Assembly (NCBI RefSeq): GCF_030811475.1
Contig: NZ_JAUSQV010000001.1
Coordinates: 3,421,001-3,485,000, forward strand
DNA length: 64,000 nucleotides
From: Nakamurella flavida
GTDB taxonomy: Bacteria > Actinomycetota > Actinomycetes > Mycobacteriales > Nakamurellaceae
Direction: 5' to 3'
Below the pieces are notes generated by a model that saw nothing but the letters and a program-made list of their open reading frames with translations, ran no database searches and had not been told where the DNA came from. The first letter of the stretch is position 1, and each line of letters opens with the position of its first letter. Both the position numbers and the translations under genes were made by a program. Below are positions 9,864 to 18,196 of the stretch, in pieces.

Positions 9864-11840
9864 ATGAGCAGGACAGATGTCGTCCCCGAGGTGCTGTGGA
9901 CTCCCCGGCCCGAGCGGGTCGAGGGGGCCGCGATCACCGCGTTCGCCCGGCTGGCCGGCGACCGGGCGGGCCGGGACCTGACCGGGTACGACGACCTGTG
10001 GCAGTGGTCGGTCGACGACCTGGGCGGGTTCTGGACGGCGGTGGCCGACTTCTTCGCCGTGCACTGGCACACCGCCCCGACCGCGGCGCTGGCCGACGCG
10101 CGGATGCCCGGCGCGGTGTGGTTCCCCGGTGGCACGCTGAACTACACCGAGCACGCCCTGGCCGACCGGCCGGGCCGCGGCCCCGACGATCTCGCCGTCA
10201 TCGCGGTCGACGAGTCCGGCGCCGAGCAGATGATCACCTTGCGCCGGTTGCGGGAGCTGGTCGGCGCGGCCCAGGCCGGGCTGCGCCGGTACGGCGTCGG
10301 ACCGGGCGATCGGGTCGCCGCGCTGCTGCCCAACGCCCTGCCCGCACTCGTCGGGTTGCTGGCCACCGCCGGTCTCGGCGCGGTGTGGTCGAATTGTTCG
10401 CCGGACTTCGGCGCCGGGGCGGTCATCGACCGGTTCGCCCAGATCGAGCCGACGGTGCTGCTCACCGTGGACGGCTACCGCTACGGCGGCAAGGACTATC
10501 CCGTCGCCGACACCGTGCGCCGTGTGCAGGACGCCCTGCCCGGCCTGGCCGCCACCGTGTGGCTGCCCGTGCTCAGCACCACCTCGGACGAGGCCGTCCG
10601 CTGGACCGATCTGCTCGCCGAACCCGGCCCGGTGATCGCGGAGCCGATAGCGTTCGACGCGCCGCTGTGGGTGCTCTGGTCCTCGGGGACAACGGGCCTG
10701 CCCAAGCCGATCGTGCAGTCGCAGGGCGGGATCCTGCTCGAGCACCTCAAGGCCGTCGGGCTGCAGTGCGATCTCGGCCCCGCCGACCGGTTCCTGTGGT
10801 TCTCCACCACCGGCTGGATGATGTGGAACTTCCTCGTCGGCGGACTGCTGACCGGCGCGACCGTCGTGCTGTACGACGGCAGCCCCGCCCACCCGGACCT
10901 CGACGCCCTGTGGCGGCTGGCCGAGCGGCACCGGGTCGACTACCTGGGGGCGTCGGCCGCGTACGTGCACTCCTGCCGAACCGCCGGTCTGCATCCGGCG
11001 GAGCGGTACGACCTCACCGGGCTGCGGACGTTCGGTTCCACCGGCTCGCCGCTCGGGCCGGACGGATTCCGCTGGCTGCACGACCGGGTCGGCGGCCACG
11101 TGCAGATCGCGTCCATCTCCGGCGGCACCGATGTCTGCACCGCGTTCGTCGGGGCCGCACCGACCGTGCCGGTGTGGTCGGCTGAGATCTCCTGCCGGGC
11201 CCTGGGTGCCCGGGTCGAAGCGTTCTCCCCCTCGGGTGAGGCGCTGATAGACGAGGTCGGCGAGCTGGTGCTCACCGCTCCGCTGCCGTCCATGCCCGTC
11301 GGGTTCTGGGGCGACGCGGACGGCAGCCGGCTGCGGGAGGCGTACTTCGCCGAGTACCCCGGGGTGTGGCGGCACGGCGACTGGATTCGGCTCACCTCCC
11401 GCGGCTCCTGCGTGATCGAGGGCCGGTCGGACTCGACGCTGAACCGGGGCGGGGTGCGGATGGGCACGGCGGAGTTCTACCGGGTGGTCGAGGCCGTGGA
11501 CGGCGTCTTGGACGCCCTGGTCGTGGACACGTCGTCCGGCGCCCACTACGGACAGCTGGTGCTGTTCCTCGTCCCCGCCGACGGAGTCGACCTGGACGCA
11601 TTGACCGCGGCGGTGCGGGCAGCCGTACGGCAGGAGCTCTCGCCGCGCCACGTCCCCGGCGCGGTGGTCGCCGTCCTGGTGATCCCGCGGACGGTCAACG
11701 GCAAGAAGTGCGAGGTGCCGGTGAAACGGGTGCAGACCGGGACGCCTATCGATGAAGCCGTCTCCCGAGACGCGCTGGCCGACCCGGACAGCCTGCAGGC
11801 CCTGCTGGACGCGGCCCGGACCGCCGGGGTGACGGCATGA
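9864..11840 (+). CDS. aacS: Acetoacetate-CoA ligase (acetoacetyl-CoA synthetase)
   Basis: It activates acetoacetate to acetoacetyl-CoA through an adenylate. The protein has 658 residues, full length for the family. The N-terminal ACS cap (LWQWSVDDLGGFWTAVADFF, near 50-70) is followed by the AMP-binding core with P-loop WSSGTTGLPKPIVQSQGG (about 272-289), the segment STTGWMMWNFLVGGL, and the C-terminal hinge GDWIRL with R in SDSTLNRGGVRMGTAEFY, ending in the catalytic-lysine region TVNGKKCEVPVKR. The last four bases overlap the downstream lipoprotein gene. Confidence 0.94.
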   Translation: MSRTDVVPEVLWTPRPERVEGAAITAFARLAGDRAGRDLTGYDDLWQWSVDDLGGFWTAVADFFAVHWHTAPTAALADARMPGAVWFPGGTLNYTEHALADRPGRGPDDLAVIAVDESGAEQMITLRRLRELVGAAQAGLRRYGVGPGDRVAALLPNALPALVGLLATAGLGAVWSNCSPDFGAGAVIDRFAQIEPTVLLTVDGYRYGGKDYPVADTVRRVQDALPGLAATVWLPVLSTTSDEAVRWTDLLAEPGPVIAEPIAFDAPLWVLWSSGTTGLPKPIVQSQGGILLEHLKAVGLQCDLGPADRFLWFSTTGWMMWNFLVGGLLTGATVVLYDGSPAHPDLDALWRLAERHRVDYLGASAAYVHSCRTAGLHPAERYDLTGLRTFGSTGSPLGPDGFRWLHDRVGGHVQIASISGGTDVCTAFVGAAPTVPVWSAEISCRALGARVEAFSPSGEALIDEVGELVLTAPLPSMPVGFWGDADGSRLREAYFAEYPGVWRHGDWIRLTSRGSCVIEGRSDSTLNRGGVRMGTAEFYRVVEAVDGVLDALVVDTSSGAHYGQLVLFLVPADGVDLDALTAAVRAAVRQELSPRHVPGAVVAVLVIPRTVNGKKCEVPVKRVQTGTPIDEAVSRDALADPDSLQALLDAARTAGVTA

Positions 11841-12781
11841 GCGGGCGAGTGCGGGCCGGGCTCGCCGCGCTGGCCGTCGCGGCCTCGGTGGTGCTGGCCG
11901 GATGCGGAGGAGCGGCGAGTGGTGCGCTGACCGCGACGAGCTCTGGGGTGGGTGCGTCGGTGCCGACTGTGCCGTCAGGCGCGACGTCCTCAGCCGCGAG
12001 CTCCGCTCCGGGGGCGGCGGTCACCGTCACCGTGCCCGACCTGGGCGGCGCACCCGTCGCGTCCCCGCCCGCCGAGCCGGCGGCGTCGCCGGCCGAACCT
12101 GCCGCCCCGACGGAGAGCAGCTCTGCACCGGCTCAGGAGCCCGCAGTGACTGCCCCGACGCCGGCGGCCGACCCGACCCCGGAGTCGACGTCGCAGGCCG
12201 CCGCGTCGGCCGCCCCCAGCGCCGAGCCCGCCCCGCCCGCGGCGGGGGACGGCAACACCGTGCCGGTGACCTTGGCCAACTGCCCCGGCTGCACGGTGCT
12301 CGCCACCCACGCCGGTGTCACCGGAGACCTGTCAGCGGCGCTGGTGGCCAGCGGCACCGGCCGCGCCCTGCTGCTGTCCGTCGGGCCCGACGGCGCGGTG
12401 CGCGGGTTGATCAACATCCCCTACGGCGCGGAGTTCCCCGCCCCGACCGGTGAAGTGCTGCCCTGCGACAGCCAGGCCCGGTGCGTGGTGACCGCGCGGC
12501 AGTCCGACGGCCGCGCGATCCTGTCCGCGTTCGAGCTCACCGGTACGGGGGCCTGGCGGGACGTCTCCGGCAACGACGCCTTCCCGTCGGCGACAGCGGA
12601 GGGCCGGACGGTCGACCTGGACGGTGGACTGGGTATCGCTGTGCAGGACGCCGCGGACGGGGCGACGGTGTGGATGGTCTTCGGCTGGTCCGGTGAGCGC
12701 TACGTGGTCGTGGGCTGCTCTGCGGACACCGCCGCCGACCCCGGCGCGGTGGGCCTCGACCTGGCGGCCTGCCTGTCCTGA
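11837..12781 (+). CDS. Putative secreted lipoprotein of unknown function
   Basis: The product of 314 residues begins with an arginine-containing n-region, a hydrophobic segment and a lipobox LAGC with the lipidated cysteine at residue 23. Residues 25-140 are a low-complexity Ala/Pro/Ser/Thr/Glu linker, then a compact C-terminal domain of about 170 residues begins (NTVPVTLANCPGCTVLATHAGV) with six cysteines in likely pairs. It would be anchored on the outer face of the membrane with the domain held away by the linker. I do not recognise the domain. Its ATG overlaps the aacS stop by four bases, so it is co-transcribed, though a functional link is unclear. Confidence 0.75.
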   Translation: MSGRVRAGLAALAVAASVVLAGCGGAASGALTATSSGVGASVPTVPSGATSSAASSAPGAAVTVTVPDLGGAPVASPPAEPAASPAEPAAPTESSSAPAQEPAVTAPTPAADPTPESTSQAAASAAPSAEPAPPAAGDGNTVPVTLANCPGCTVLATHAGVTGDLSAALVASGTGRALLLSVGPDGAVRGLINIPYGAEFPAPTGEVLPCDSQARCVVTARQSDGRAILSAFELTGTGAWRDVSGNDAFPSATAEGRTVDLDGGLGIAVQDAADGATVWMVFGWSGERYVVVGCSADTAADPGAVGLDLAACLS

Positions 12782-12883
12782 TCGAGGCCTGACCAGGGGC
12801 GATGGGGATGGGTCGGGCCGTTTTGCTTCCGGCCACATCCCCCGGGTACTGTCAGCACCCGGCGGCCTCCGCAGGTGGCCCCA

Positions 12884-12970
12884 GGAAGCGTGCCAGAGCG
12901 GCCGAATGGGACACACTGCTAATGTGTTGTGCTCGTAAGAGTACCGAGGGTTCAAATCCCTCCGCTTCCG
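12884..12970 (+). tRNA. tRNA-Ser(GCT)
   Basis: An 87-nt class II tRNA. The acceptor stem GGAAGCG (12884-12890) pairs with CGCTTCC (12963-12969) and the discriminator is G. The anticodon stem ACACA/TGTGT encloses CTGCTAA, giving anticodon GCT at 12918-12920. A long variable arm and the T-loop GGTTCAAATCC follow, as expected for tRNA-Ser. No CCA is encoded. Confidence 0.96.
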
Positions 12971-13047
12971 CGCTGACCGGGTGCCTTCGGGCTGCCGAGA
13001 GGTGGTAGTACCCAGCAGGACCGCACCACAGCACGAAAACTGAACAC

Positions 13048-13120
13048 GCGCCCGTAGCTCAACGGATAGAGCATCTGACTACGGATCAGAAGGTTGGGGG
13101 TTCGAATCCCTCCGGGCGCA
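13048..13120 (+). tRNA. tRNA-Arg(ACG), intact copy that also forms the left island junction
   Basis: A 73-nt tRNA with acceptor GCGCCCG (13048-13054) pairing with CGGGCGC (13113-13119) and discriminator A. The anticodon stem TCTGA/TCAGA holds CTACGGA, so the anticodon is ACG. No CCA is encoded. The 3' half from 13079 to 13120 is repeated at 22941-22982, so this gene is the integration site of the island that follows, and its own 3' end was probably supplied by the element. Confidence 0.96.
13079..13120 (+). other. attL: 3' half of tRNA-Arg
   Basis: The 31 bases 13079-13109 are identical to 22941-22971. The similarity continues to 13120 with two mismatches, giving a 42-base direct repeat. Repetition of a tRNA 3' end on both sides of a block that contains a tyrosine integrase is the classic signature of site-specific integration. 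Confidence 0.9.
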
Positions 13121-13434
13121 CTTACAGCAGGCCGCCGACCTGCACTGATGAGCTTTCATCCTTACCCTGAACCACCTGCGAGCGGCGGGTTGGTCACCGA
13201 TTAATCACACAGCCCCCCGCCGTGCCCATTGATGTCCGCCAGACCTTATTAGATTCCGATCTGTGGTCGCGCACTTCTCCCCAGCCGGGGTGTGGCGGCG
13301 GACGTCAGGCGGGTGGGCTGCCCTGCGTGAGCCGGCTGCTGCAGGGGTTGGCTGCGCTGCCCGCCCAAGTCGTTGGCATGCACCGACTGGCGGGGCTTGC
13401 GGTCGACAAGCCCAGGAGTGCCTCCGGTGCCAGC
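13121..13434. other. Intergenic stretch next to attL with a possible recombinase arm site
   Basis: No convincing gene is present between the tRNA and the end of the integrase. The 11-mer TGGTCACCGAT at 13191-13201 recurs in the same orientation at 22804-22814 close to attR, with similar neighbours (ATTAATCAC and ATCGGTCAC). This could be an arm-type binding site or excisionase site, which is inference. Confidence 0.4.
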
Positions 13435-13552
13435 TCAGCTGTCGGAAGTGCGCGTGCGCGGCACCAAGGCCGCCGCGGCCTCCGCCGCCTGGTGCCCGAC
13501 GCCGTCCAGCAGGTGGCCGTAGATATCGGCGGTCGCACTGATGGAACTGTGG

Positions 13553-13558
13553 CCTAGC
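13553..13558. repeat. Target-site duplication CCTAGC, left copy
   Basis: The same six bases lie at 14646-14651 on the other side of the IS. The sequence matches NCTAGN, the known insertion preference of IS481. Confidence 0.9.
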
Positions 13559-14543
13559 TGTAATCCCCAGGTGGGTTGCTGACGGTCGTGCGGCTGATGG
13601 GTGGGTTTCCGCCCAGGGCGGTGTGGTTGCGGTGATGGTTGTAGGTGTGGAGCCATTCGGGCAAGGCCGCAGCGCGTTCTGCTGAGCTGGCGAAGGGCCT
13701 GACGTAGGCCCATTCTTCGGCCAGGGTCCGGTTGAACCGTTCGGCTTTGCCGTTGGTCTGGGGTCGGTAGTTGCGGGTGAAGCGGGCTTGGGCGCCCACG
13801 TCGGCCAGCGCCTGCCGCCAGGCCTGGCTCCGCCGGTAGGCCAGAGCGTTGTCGGTCATCACGCGTTGGATGCCGGTGACGCCGACGGTGGCGAACCAGG
13901 CCGCAGCCGAACGCAGGAAAGCCGCGCAGGTCACCGCGCTCTCGTCGGGGTGGATCTCGGCGTAGGCCAGTCGGGTGTGGTCGTCGATCGCGCAGTGCAC
14001 GTAGTCGTAGCCGGCTCGCCGGCCGGCTTTGAGGGCGGCCTGCGCGGCGAGGTGCTCGAGCGATCCGCGTCCGTGCACCCGCCACCCTCCGCCCTGCCGA
14101 ATGGCGCCCAGCTTCTTGACGTCCACGTGCAGCAGCTCCCCGGGAGCAGCCCGCTCGTAGCGGCGGATCACCACCCCGCTGGGGCGGTCCATCCAGGCCA
14201 GTCGGTGCATGCCGTGACGGCGCAGCACCGCGTGCACCGTGGAGGGCGCCAAACCCACCAACGGTGCGATCCGGGCCGGTCCGAGCTTGCGCGCGGCGCG
14301 CACCGCCAGGATTTTGTCCTCCAGTCCGCGCGGGGTCCGGCCCGGCAGCCGGTGCGCCCGACTGGATCGATCGATCAGTCCGGCCGGACCTTCGGCCCGC
14401 CAACGGGCCAACCACTTGTAGCCCGTGGCGCGGGAAATGTTCATCTCGACCACCACGTGGGCCACCGGGCGTCCTTGCTCGATTACCCGCCGGATCAGCT
14501 CAGCACGGCCGTGAACGGTCAGACGGGCATTAGCGTGGGACAT
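13554..14543 (-). CDS. IS481-family transposase
   Basis: A DDE transposase of 329 residues. The N-terminal helix-turn-helix region (HGRAELIRRVIEQGRPVAHV, then ISRATGYKWLARWRAEG) is followed by an rve catalytic core with the first D in LLHVDVKKLG, the second D in RVMTDNALAYRR and the E in TNGKAERFNRTLAEEW. The reading frame runs out of the element: the last codons are GAT TAC AGC TAG and the TAG is made from the CCTAGC target duplication, not from the IS itself. This is a consequence of the NCTAGN target preference. The gene is intact. Confidence 0.93.
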   Translation of the reverse strand: MSHANARLTVHGRAELIRRVIEQGRPVAHVVVEMNISRATGYKWLARWRAEGPAGLIDRSSRAHRLPGRTPRGLEDKILAVRAARKLGPARIAPLVGLAPSTVHAVLRRHGMHRLAWMDRPSGVVIRRYERAAPGELLHVDVKKLGAIRQGGGWRVHGRGSLEHLAAQAALKAGRRAGYDYVHCAIDDHTRLAYAEIHPDESAVTCAAFLRSAAAWFATVGVTGIQRVMTDNALAYRRSQAWRQALADVGAQARFTRNYRPQTNGKAERFNRTLAEEWAYVRPFASSAERAAALPEWLHTYNHHRNHTALGGNPPISRTTVSNPPGDYS

Positions 14544-14645
14544 CGAGACCTCCGGGTTGTCGGTGAGGCGTCAGCACCCACACCTTCACCCGGAGGTCTC
14601 CCCGATCACCAGACCCAACTGTCAACAACCCTCGTGGGCATTACA
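13559..14645 (-). mobile_element. IS481-family insertion sequence, 1,087 bp
   Basis: The ends are imperfect inverted repeats: TGTAATCCCCAGGTGGGTTG at the left and TGTAATGCCCACGAGGGTTG read inward from the right, 21 of the first 25 positions matching. Both ends start TGT as in IS481 relatives. It contains one transposase gene and sits inside the island integrase, flanked by CCTAGC duplications. The near-perfect structure suggests a recent insertion and a functional element. Confidence 0.93.
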
Positions 14646-14651
14646 CCTAGC
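14646..14651. repeat. Target-site duplication CCTAGC, right copy
   Basis: Matches 13553-13558 exactly. Joining the flanks through a single copy rebuilds the integrase reading frame. Confidence 0.9.
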
Positions 14652-15540
14652 CTCTTCGACACGACTTCGATGGGGACGCCGGCTGCGATGCCGAGTGATG
14701 CCGCGCCGTGGCGGAGGTCGTGCAGCTCGATCATCCTCAGCGTGGCGGAACCTTCCGGCCCAGCGGTGGCAGTTCTGGCGACGATGGACGCGAACCGGTG
14801 GGTCACCACCGTCGGATACAGGGGCAGGCCGTTCTCACGCGCGAACACCAGACCGTGGTCGGTGTAGACGCCGGCCCAATGATCACGCTCGATCTGCTGA
14901 GCCTTGCGGTGGCCGTGCATCATTGCCGCGGTCTGCTTGTCCATCTCGACGATCCGGGTCCCGGCGGCAGTCTTCGGTTCGCGCCAGGCGACCTTGTGAC
15001 TACCGCCGCACCACTGGCAGATGGGCGTCTGTCCCTGCACCACCTGGCGGCGCACCTGTAATTGTCGAGTGAACAGATCGACTTTGTCCCAACGCAGCGC
15101 CAGCGCCTCGCCGCGCCGCATCCCGGTGAAGGCCAGAGGCTCGAAAAGTACGCCGAGGCGGTCGGTCTGGGCTTCGGTCAGGATTGCCGCGAGTTCGCCC
15201 GGCTCCCAGGGGTTCGCTCGGGCGGTGGTGCGGCGGGGGAGCTCCACATCTCGCGCTGGGTTGGTCGGGATCAAGCTGGCTCGAACTGCAGCTGTCAGGG
15301 CCGAACGAAGTGCAGCAACGCATCGATGGATCGTCGTGGGGCCGTCGCCTGCTTCGACCAGCGCACGGATCATGGCAGCCACCGCGGGCCGCTTGAGGTC
15401 GCGGAGCTCCACCGAAGCCAGGTGCTTACGGATGCGGCCCTCGGCATAGAACCGATACATCGTCACGGTGGACGGCCTGAGGGTGCCTAGGTAGTGAGAT
15501 CAGCACACGGCTTTCCCGGGGTGGTGTCACACTGGTCCCT

Positions 15541-16218
15541 GTGGTCACCCTTCTGGAGCAGGAGATGTACACCGAGGCGGGCGCAGCGTCGCTCCTCGGT
15601 GTGCCCCAACCGACCCTGCACTACTGGCTCGAAGGCAAGGCGTCAGGCACCAAGACCTACCGTCCGGTGATCCGCGAACATTCGACCGGCAACAAGAACG
15701 TGACCTGGGCGGAGTTTATCGAGGCTGGCTTGCTGCGCCAGTACCGCCGCGTGCACAACGTGCCGATGGCGGAGCTCAGGGCTCTCATCACCCATCTTCA
15801 GGATAGTTATGGCATCCCCTACCCGCTTGCGCACGCCAAGCCGTTCATCAGCGGCCGCGAGCTCCTGCTCAACGCCCAGGATGATGCGGACCTCCACCCG
15901 GACTTCGCGCTAGTGGCGACGGTCAACGGGCAGCTGGTGCTGACACCGAGTGCCGAGCAGTTCTACCAGCGCGTGACCTGGATCAACGATGTCGCGGCCA
16001 AGTGGCGGCCGGCAAGCGCGGATCGGTCCACGGTCGTCATCGACCCAGAGATCCGCGGAGGTCGTCCGTCCGTCGGCGGAATCAGCACCGCCGCCCTCTG
16101 GGAGCAAGCCGAGGACGGAGCCGCTGTACCTGATCTTGTGGACCTGTTCGGTTTGACGATCCGGGACGTTCGATGGGCGCTGAGCTATGAGTCCGAAGAG
16201 GCTGCGCGGGCTGCGTGA
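15541..16218 (+). CDS. DUF433-type antitoxin (VapB45-like)
   Basis: A protein of 225 residues with an N-terminal MerR-like/winged region (TEAGAASLLGVPQPTLHYWLEG, residues about 11-32) and a C-terminal DUF433 module (VIDPEIRGGRPSVGGISTAALWEQAEDGAAVPDLVDLFGLT, about 163-205). The overall architecture and the 3' neighbour match Rv2018-Rv2019 (VapBC45) of Mycobacterium tuberculosis. It would bind and neutralise the downstream PIN-like toxin and repress its own promoter. The start is the GTG at 15541, 74 bases from the divergent integrase remnant; no strong ribosome site is seen, so it may be leaderless. It overlaps the toxin gene by four bases. Confidence 0.75.
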   Translation: MVTLLEQEMYTEAGAASLLGVPQPTLHYWLEGKASGTKTYRPVIREHSTGNKNVTWAEFIEAGLLRQYRRVHNVPMAELRALITHLQDSYGIPYPLAHAKPFISGRELLLNAQDDADLHPDFALVATVNGQLVLTPSAEQFYQRVTWINDVAAKWRPASADRSTVVIDPEIRGGRPSVGGISTAALWEQAEDGAAVPDLVDLFGLTIRDVRWALSYESEEAARAA

Positions 16219-16658
16219 GCCGCCCGCAGCTCGCTACCGTCCGCTTCTTCATCGACGCAGACCTGCGCGGGCTGGCCAGGCTTGTCTGCCAGGAGCGCCC
16301 TGACATCACCTACCTTGGGGATGAAGGCGCCTTGATCCGCAGACGGTTTCGACCGCCGTGTCCCATCCCGGCGACGGCCATCAAGGACGTGGAGTGGATT
16401 CCCGAGGTGGCAGCCCGTGGCTGGCTCATCATCACCAGAGATCGCAAGATCCAGCAGCACACCCGGGAGCGTCATGCCGTACGAGACCACCGGGCGAAGA
16501 TGGTCAACCTTTTCAGTGACGACGCGGCAACGATCTGGACGCAGCTCGAGGTGCTCCTCACCCGCTGGCGAGAGATCGAGCAGATGCACGCCGAGCCCGG
16601 CCCGTTCATCTACAGCTTGAGCCGGACAGGGCAACGCCGGCGCATCTCTCTGGACTGA
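16215..16658 (+). CDS. PIN-like toxin (VapC45-like)
   Basis: A protein of 147 residues starting with FFIDADLRGLARLV, a PIN-fold opening with the conserved acidic pair, followed by a possible second acidic site (AIKDVEWIPEVAARG) and ITRDRKIQQHTRERHAV, which resembles the VapC45 region containing the third acidic residue. It is expected to be a ribonuclease kept inactive by the upstream DUF433 protein. The GTG start overlaps the antitoxin stop (GTGA). The family is divergent from classical VapC, so the catalytic assignment is by analogy with Rv2019. Confidence 0.72.
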   Translation: MSRPQLATVRFFIDADLRGLARLVCQERPDITYLGDEGALIRRRFRPPCPIPATAIKDVEWIPEVAARGWLIITRDRKIQQHTRERHAVRDHRAKMVNLFSDDAATIWTQLEVLLTRWREIEQMHAEPGPFIYSLSRTGQRRRISLD

Positions 16659-17490
16659 CCAGGCTGAGCCGGGCGCTCCGCTAGTAGCCATTCGAGGCCG
16701 ACGGACCAGGCCCTGCAGGTGTCGGCGTTCGCCTCACCTGACAGGGCGGGCTCGCCTTGTGGCCCGCCAATGGGTGGCAGCTGGGCCAGTGCGTAAACGA
16801 GCATCACGCCTGAATGGCGTGGGTCAGGCGTCTGTCGTGACAACGACTTTGCGTGACCGGCTCGTGTCTAAAGTGTATGAGGTGTGTGGCAGGTGAAGTG
16901 GAGCTCGCTGGGAGTACACGTCGTGGCGACGGGTACGCGAGAGGGGGCGCCGTTGACACGATCCGGACCCACTTCGCGCTGTGCCGTTGTGGCGTTTGGG
17001 GCCACAGACTGGGCGCCACGCGCACAGCCCGCCCGCCGGCGTCCCCGGCCAGCGCCGTCCTGGTGGGGGTGTGCTGTGGAGGCTGATCGGATCGGGGAGC
17101 GCACGGTGGGTGGTGAGTCGTTTCGGGTGAGCAGCCCGGGACGGGTGCCAAATACGGCGACGGGACGACCGAGGCGCAGTTCATCGACTACTATTTGGCC
17201 GCAGCGCCGGTTGTGTTGCCGCACCTGGCCATTCGGTGCAGATGCCGACAGCCTGGTCGATGGCGCAGTTGGTCAGCGCGGCCTGCAGGTTCGCGGCCAG
17301 GCGTTTGACCTGACCAGGATCGAGCCTGGCGTTTGCCTCGCTCGCCTAATCAATCCGGTCGTCGCCGAGCCCCGCGAGATTGTCGTTGGAGCTGGACAGG
17401 TCGCGCTGACACCCGGTGTTGGCGGGGTCAGTGTGGGCCTGGCGCTGCCTGACGGCCAGGTCAGCGGTGAATTGGGGGACTGGTTGCGGG
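16659..17490. other. Gene-poor stretch of the island, degraded
   Basis: I see no convincing gene in about 830 bases. Open frames on both strands lack starts with ribosome sites and have no recognisable domains. A short segment near 17151-17250 (KYGDGTTEAQF...) reads like a former protein but is closed by stops on both sides. The stretch lies between the TA pair and the IS110 remnant and is probably eroded mobile DNA. Confidence 0.5.
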
Positions 17491-18015
17491 CCTTGCAGGG
17501 GATGAGCGGTGTAGTGGCCGACCTGGCGTTGGACGCACTGGACCACGTGATTGCGTTGACCGGGCAGATCAACGCGTCGCAGGCCGGAATCGGCGAGCGG
17601 TTAGGGAAGGGGGCGCCGGCGCTGCTGGCGATGCCTGGTTGTGGGGCGGTGACCGCGGCGGAGCACTGGTGAGTCCGCCGGTATCGCCCGCTTCTCCCGC
17701 GAGGCCAAGTTCGCCCGCCACGCCGGGGGTGGCGCCGATCCCGGTGTGGTCCGGGAACAGCGCGGGCCGGGTCCGGATGACGCCGTCGGGTAACCGGCGG
17801 CTCAACGCCGCGCTCCACCGCATCGCGGTCACCCCGATCCGCCTGCCCGGCTCTCAGGGCAAGGCCCAACTACGAACGAAAGAAGGCCGACGGCATGTCG
17901 ACCGCCGAAGCCCTACGCTTGCCTGGAACGACGCCTTGCCCGCATCGTGTTCAATCACCTGCAGGCCGACCAGCAGACCCGCCCGGCGCACCTGCCGACC
18001 GCGTCTCGACTCAGG
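17491..18015 (+). pseudogene. IS110-family transposase remnant (C-terminal part, several frameshifts)
   Basis: Three frames together spell the C-terminal half of an IS110-type transposase. One reads LLAMPGCGAVTAAEHW near 17623-17671, the next gives FSREAKFARHAG near 17693-17728, and then GVAPIPVWSGN followed by SGNRRLNAALHRIAVTPIR up to about 17846. Another frame holds YERKKADGMSTAEALR near 17869-17916, and the last holds CLERRLARIVFNHLQ to about 17966. At least three frameshifts separate these blocks and the N-terminal DEDD part is not recognisable. It is a decayed insertion, not a working gene. Confidence 0.75.
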
Positions 18016-18157
18016 AGAAACGCATGTCCGGCTGGGAGTCATGACCATCGCGAGGTACAAGCACGAAGCTGTTGCCGGTCGTGACTGGGCTGGCGGCGTA
18101 GCGAAGGACGCTGATGACTATTCGGCGTGTGCGTCGAACATGCATGAAGTATGTAAG

Positions 18158-18171
18158 CACGTTAGAACGTG
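18158..18171. promoter_or_regulatory. Palindrome CACGTTAGAACGTG upstream of the TIR operon
   Basis: Perfect 6-base arms CACGTT/AACGTG around AG, located 26 bases before the GTG start at 18197 and in an A/T-richer pocket. The position suits an operator or part of the promoter for the two-gene TIR unit. No regulator is encoded next to it. Confidence 0.4.
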
Positions 18172-18196
18172 TATCCGGCAAGCCTGAGAGGCGATC

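Larger units (their letters stand above)
13435..15466 (-). pseudogene. Tyrosine site-specific integrase, interrupted by an IS481 element and probably 5'-truncated
   Basis: The 5' part (15466 down to 14646) encodes the SAM-like core-binding region (STVTMYRFYAEGRIRKHL onwards) and the catalytic domain with R in TGMRRGEALALRW, K near VAWREPKTAAGTR and HDLRHGAASLG; it stops at VSKRLG. The 3' part (13558 down to 13435) continues with HSSISATADIYGHLL, carrying the second H and the catalytic Y. Removing the IS and one copy of its 6-bp duplication restores GTG TCG AAG AGG CTA GGC CAC AGT in frame, so the split is recent and exact. Upstream of the first ATG the similarity continues (YLGTLRPSTV) but an in-frame TGA lies about 14 codons before, so the arm-binding N-terminus seems lost. 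An integrase beside attL fits an element that once integrated at this tRNA. Confidence 0.88.

Noticed and set aside
13222-13557. Plus-strand ORF of 111 residues next to attL
   Set aside because: Half of it is antisense to the integrase C-terminus and it has no domain or ribosome site.
16853-17086. Possible CDGSH-type protein (ALCRCG in a 77-residue frame)
   Set aside because: The rest of the CDGSH motif is missing in every frame and no ribosome site is present.
16884-17672. Single gene of 262 codons
   Set aside because: Only its last 50 residues resemble anything (IS110); the remainder is non-homologous and the frame breaks inside the transposase similarity.
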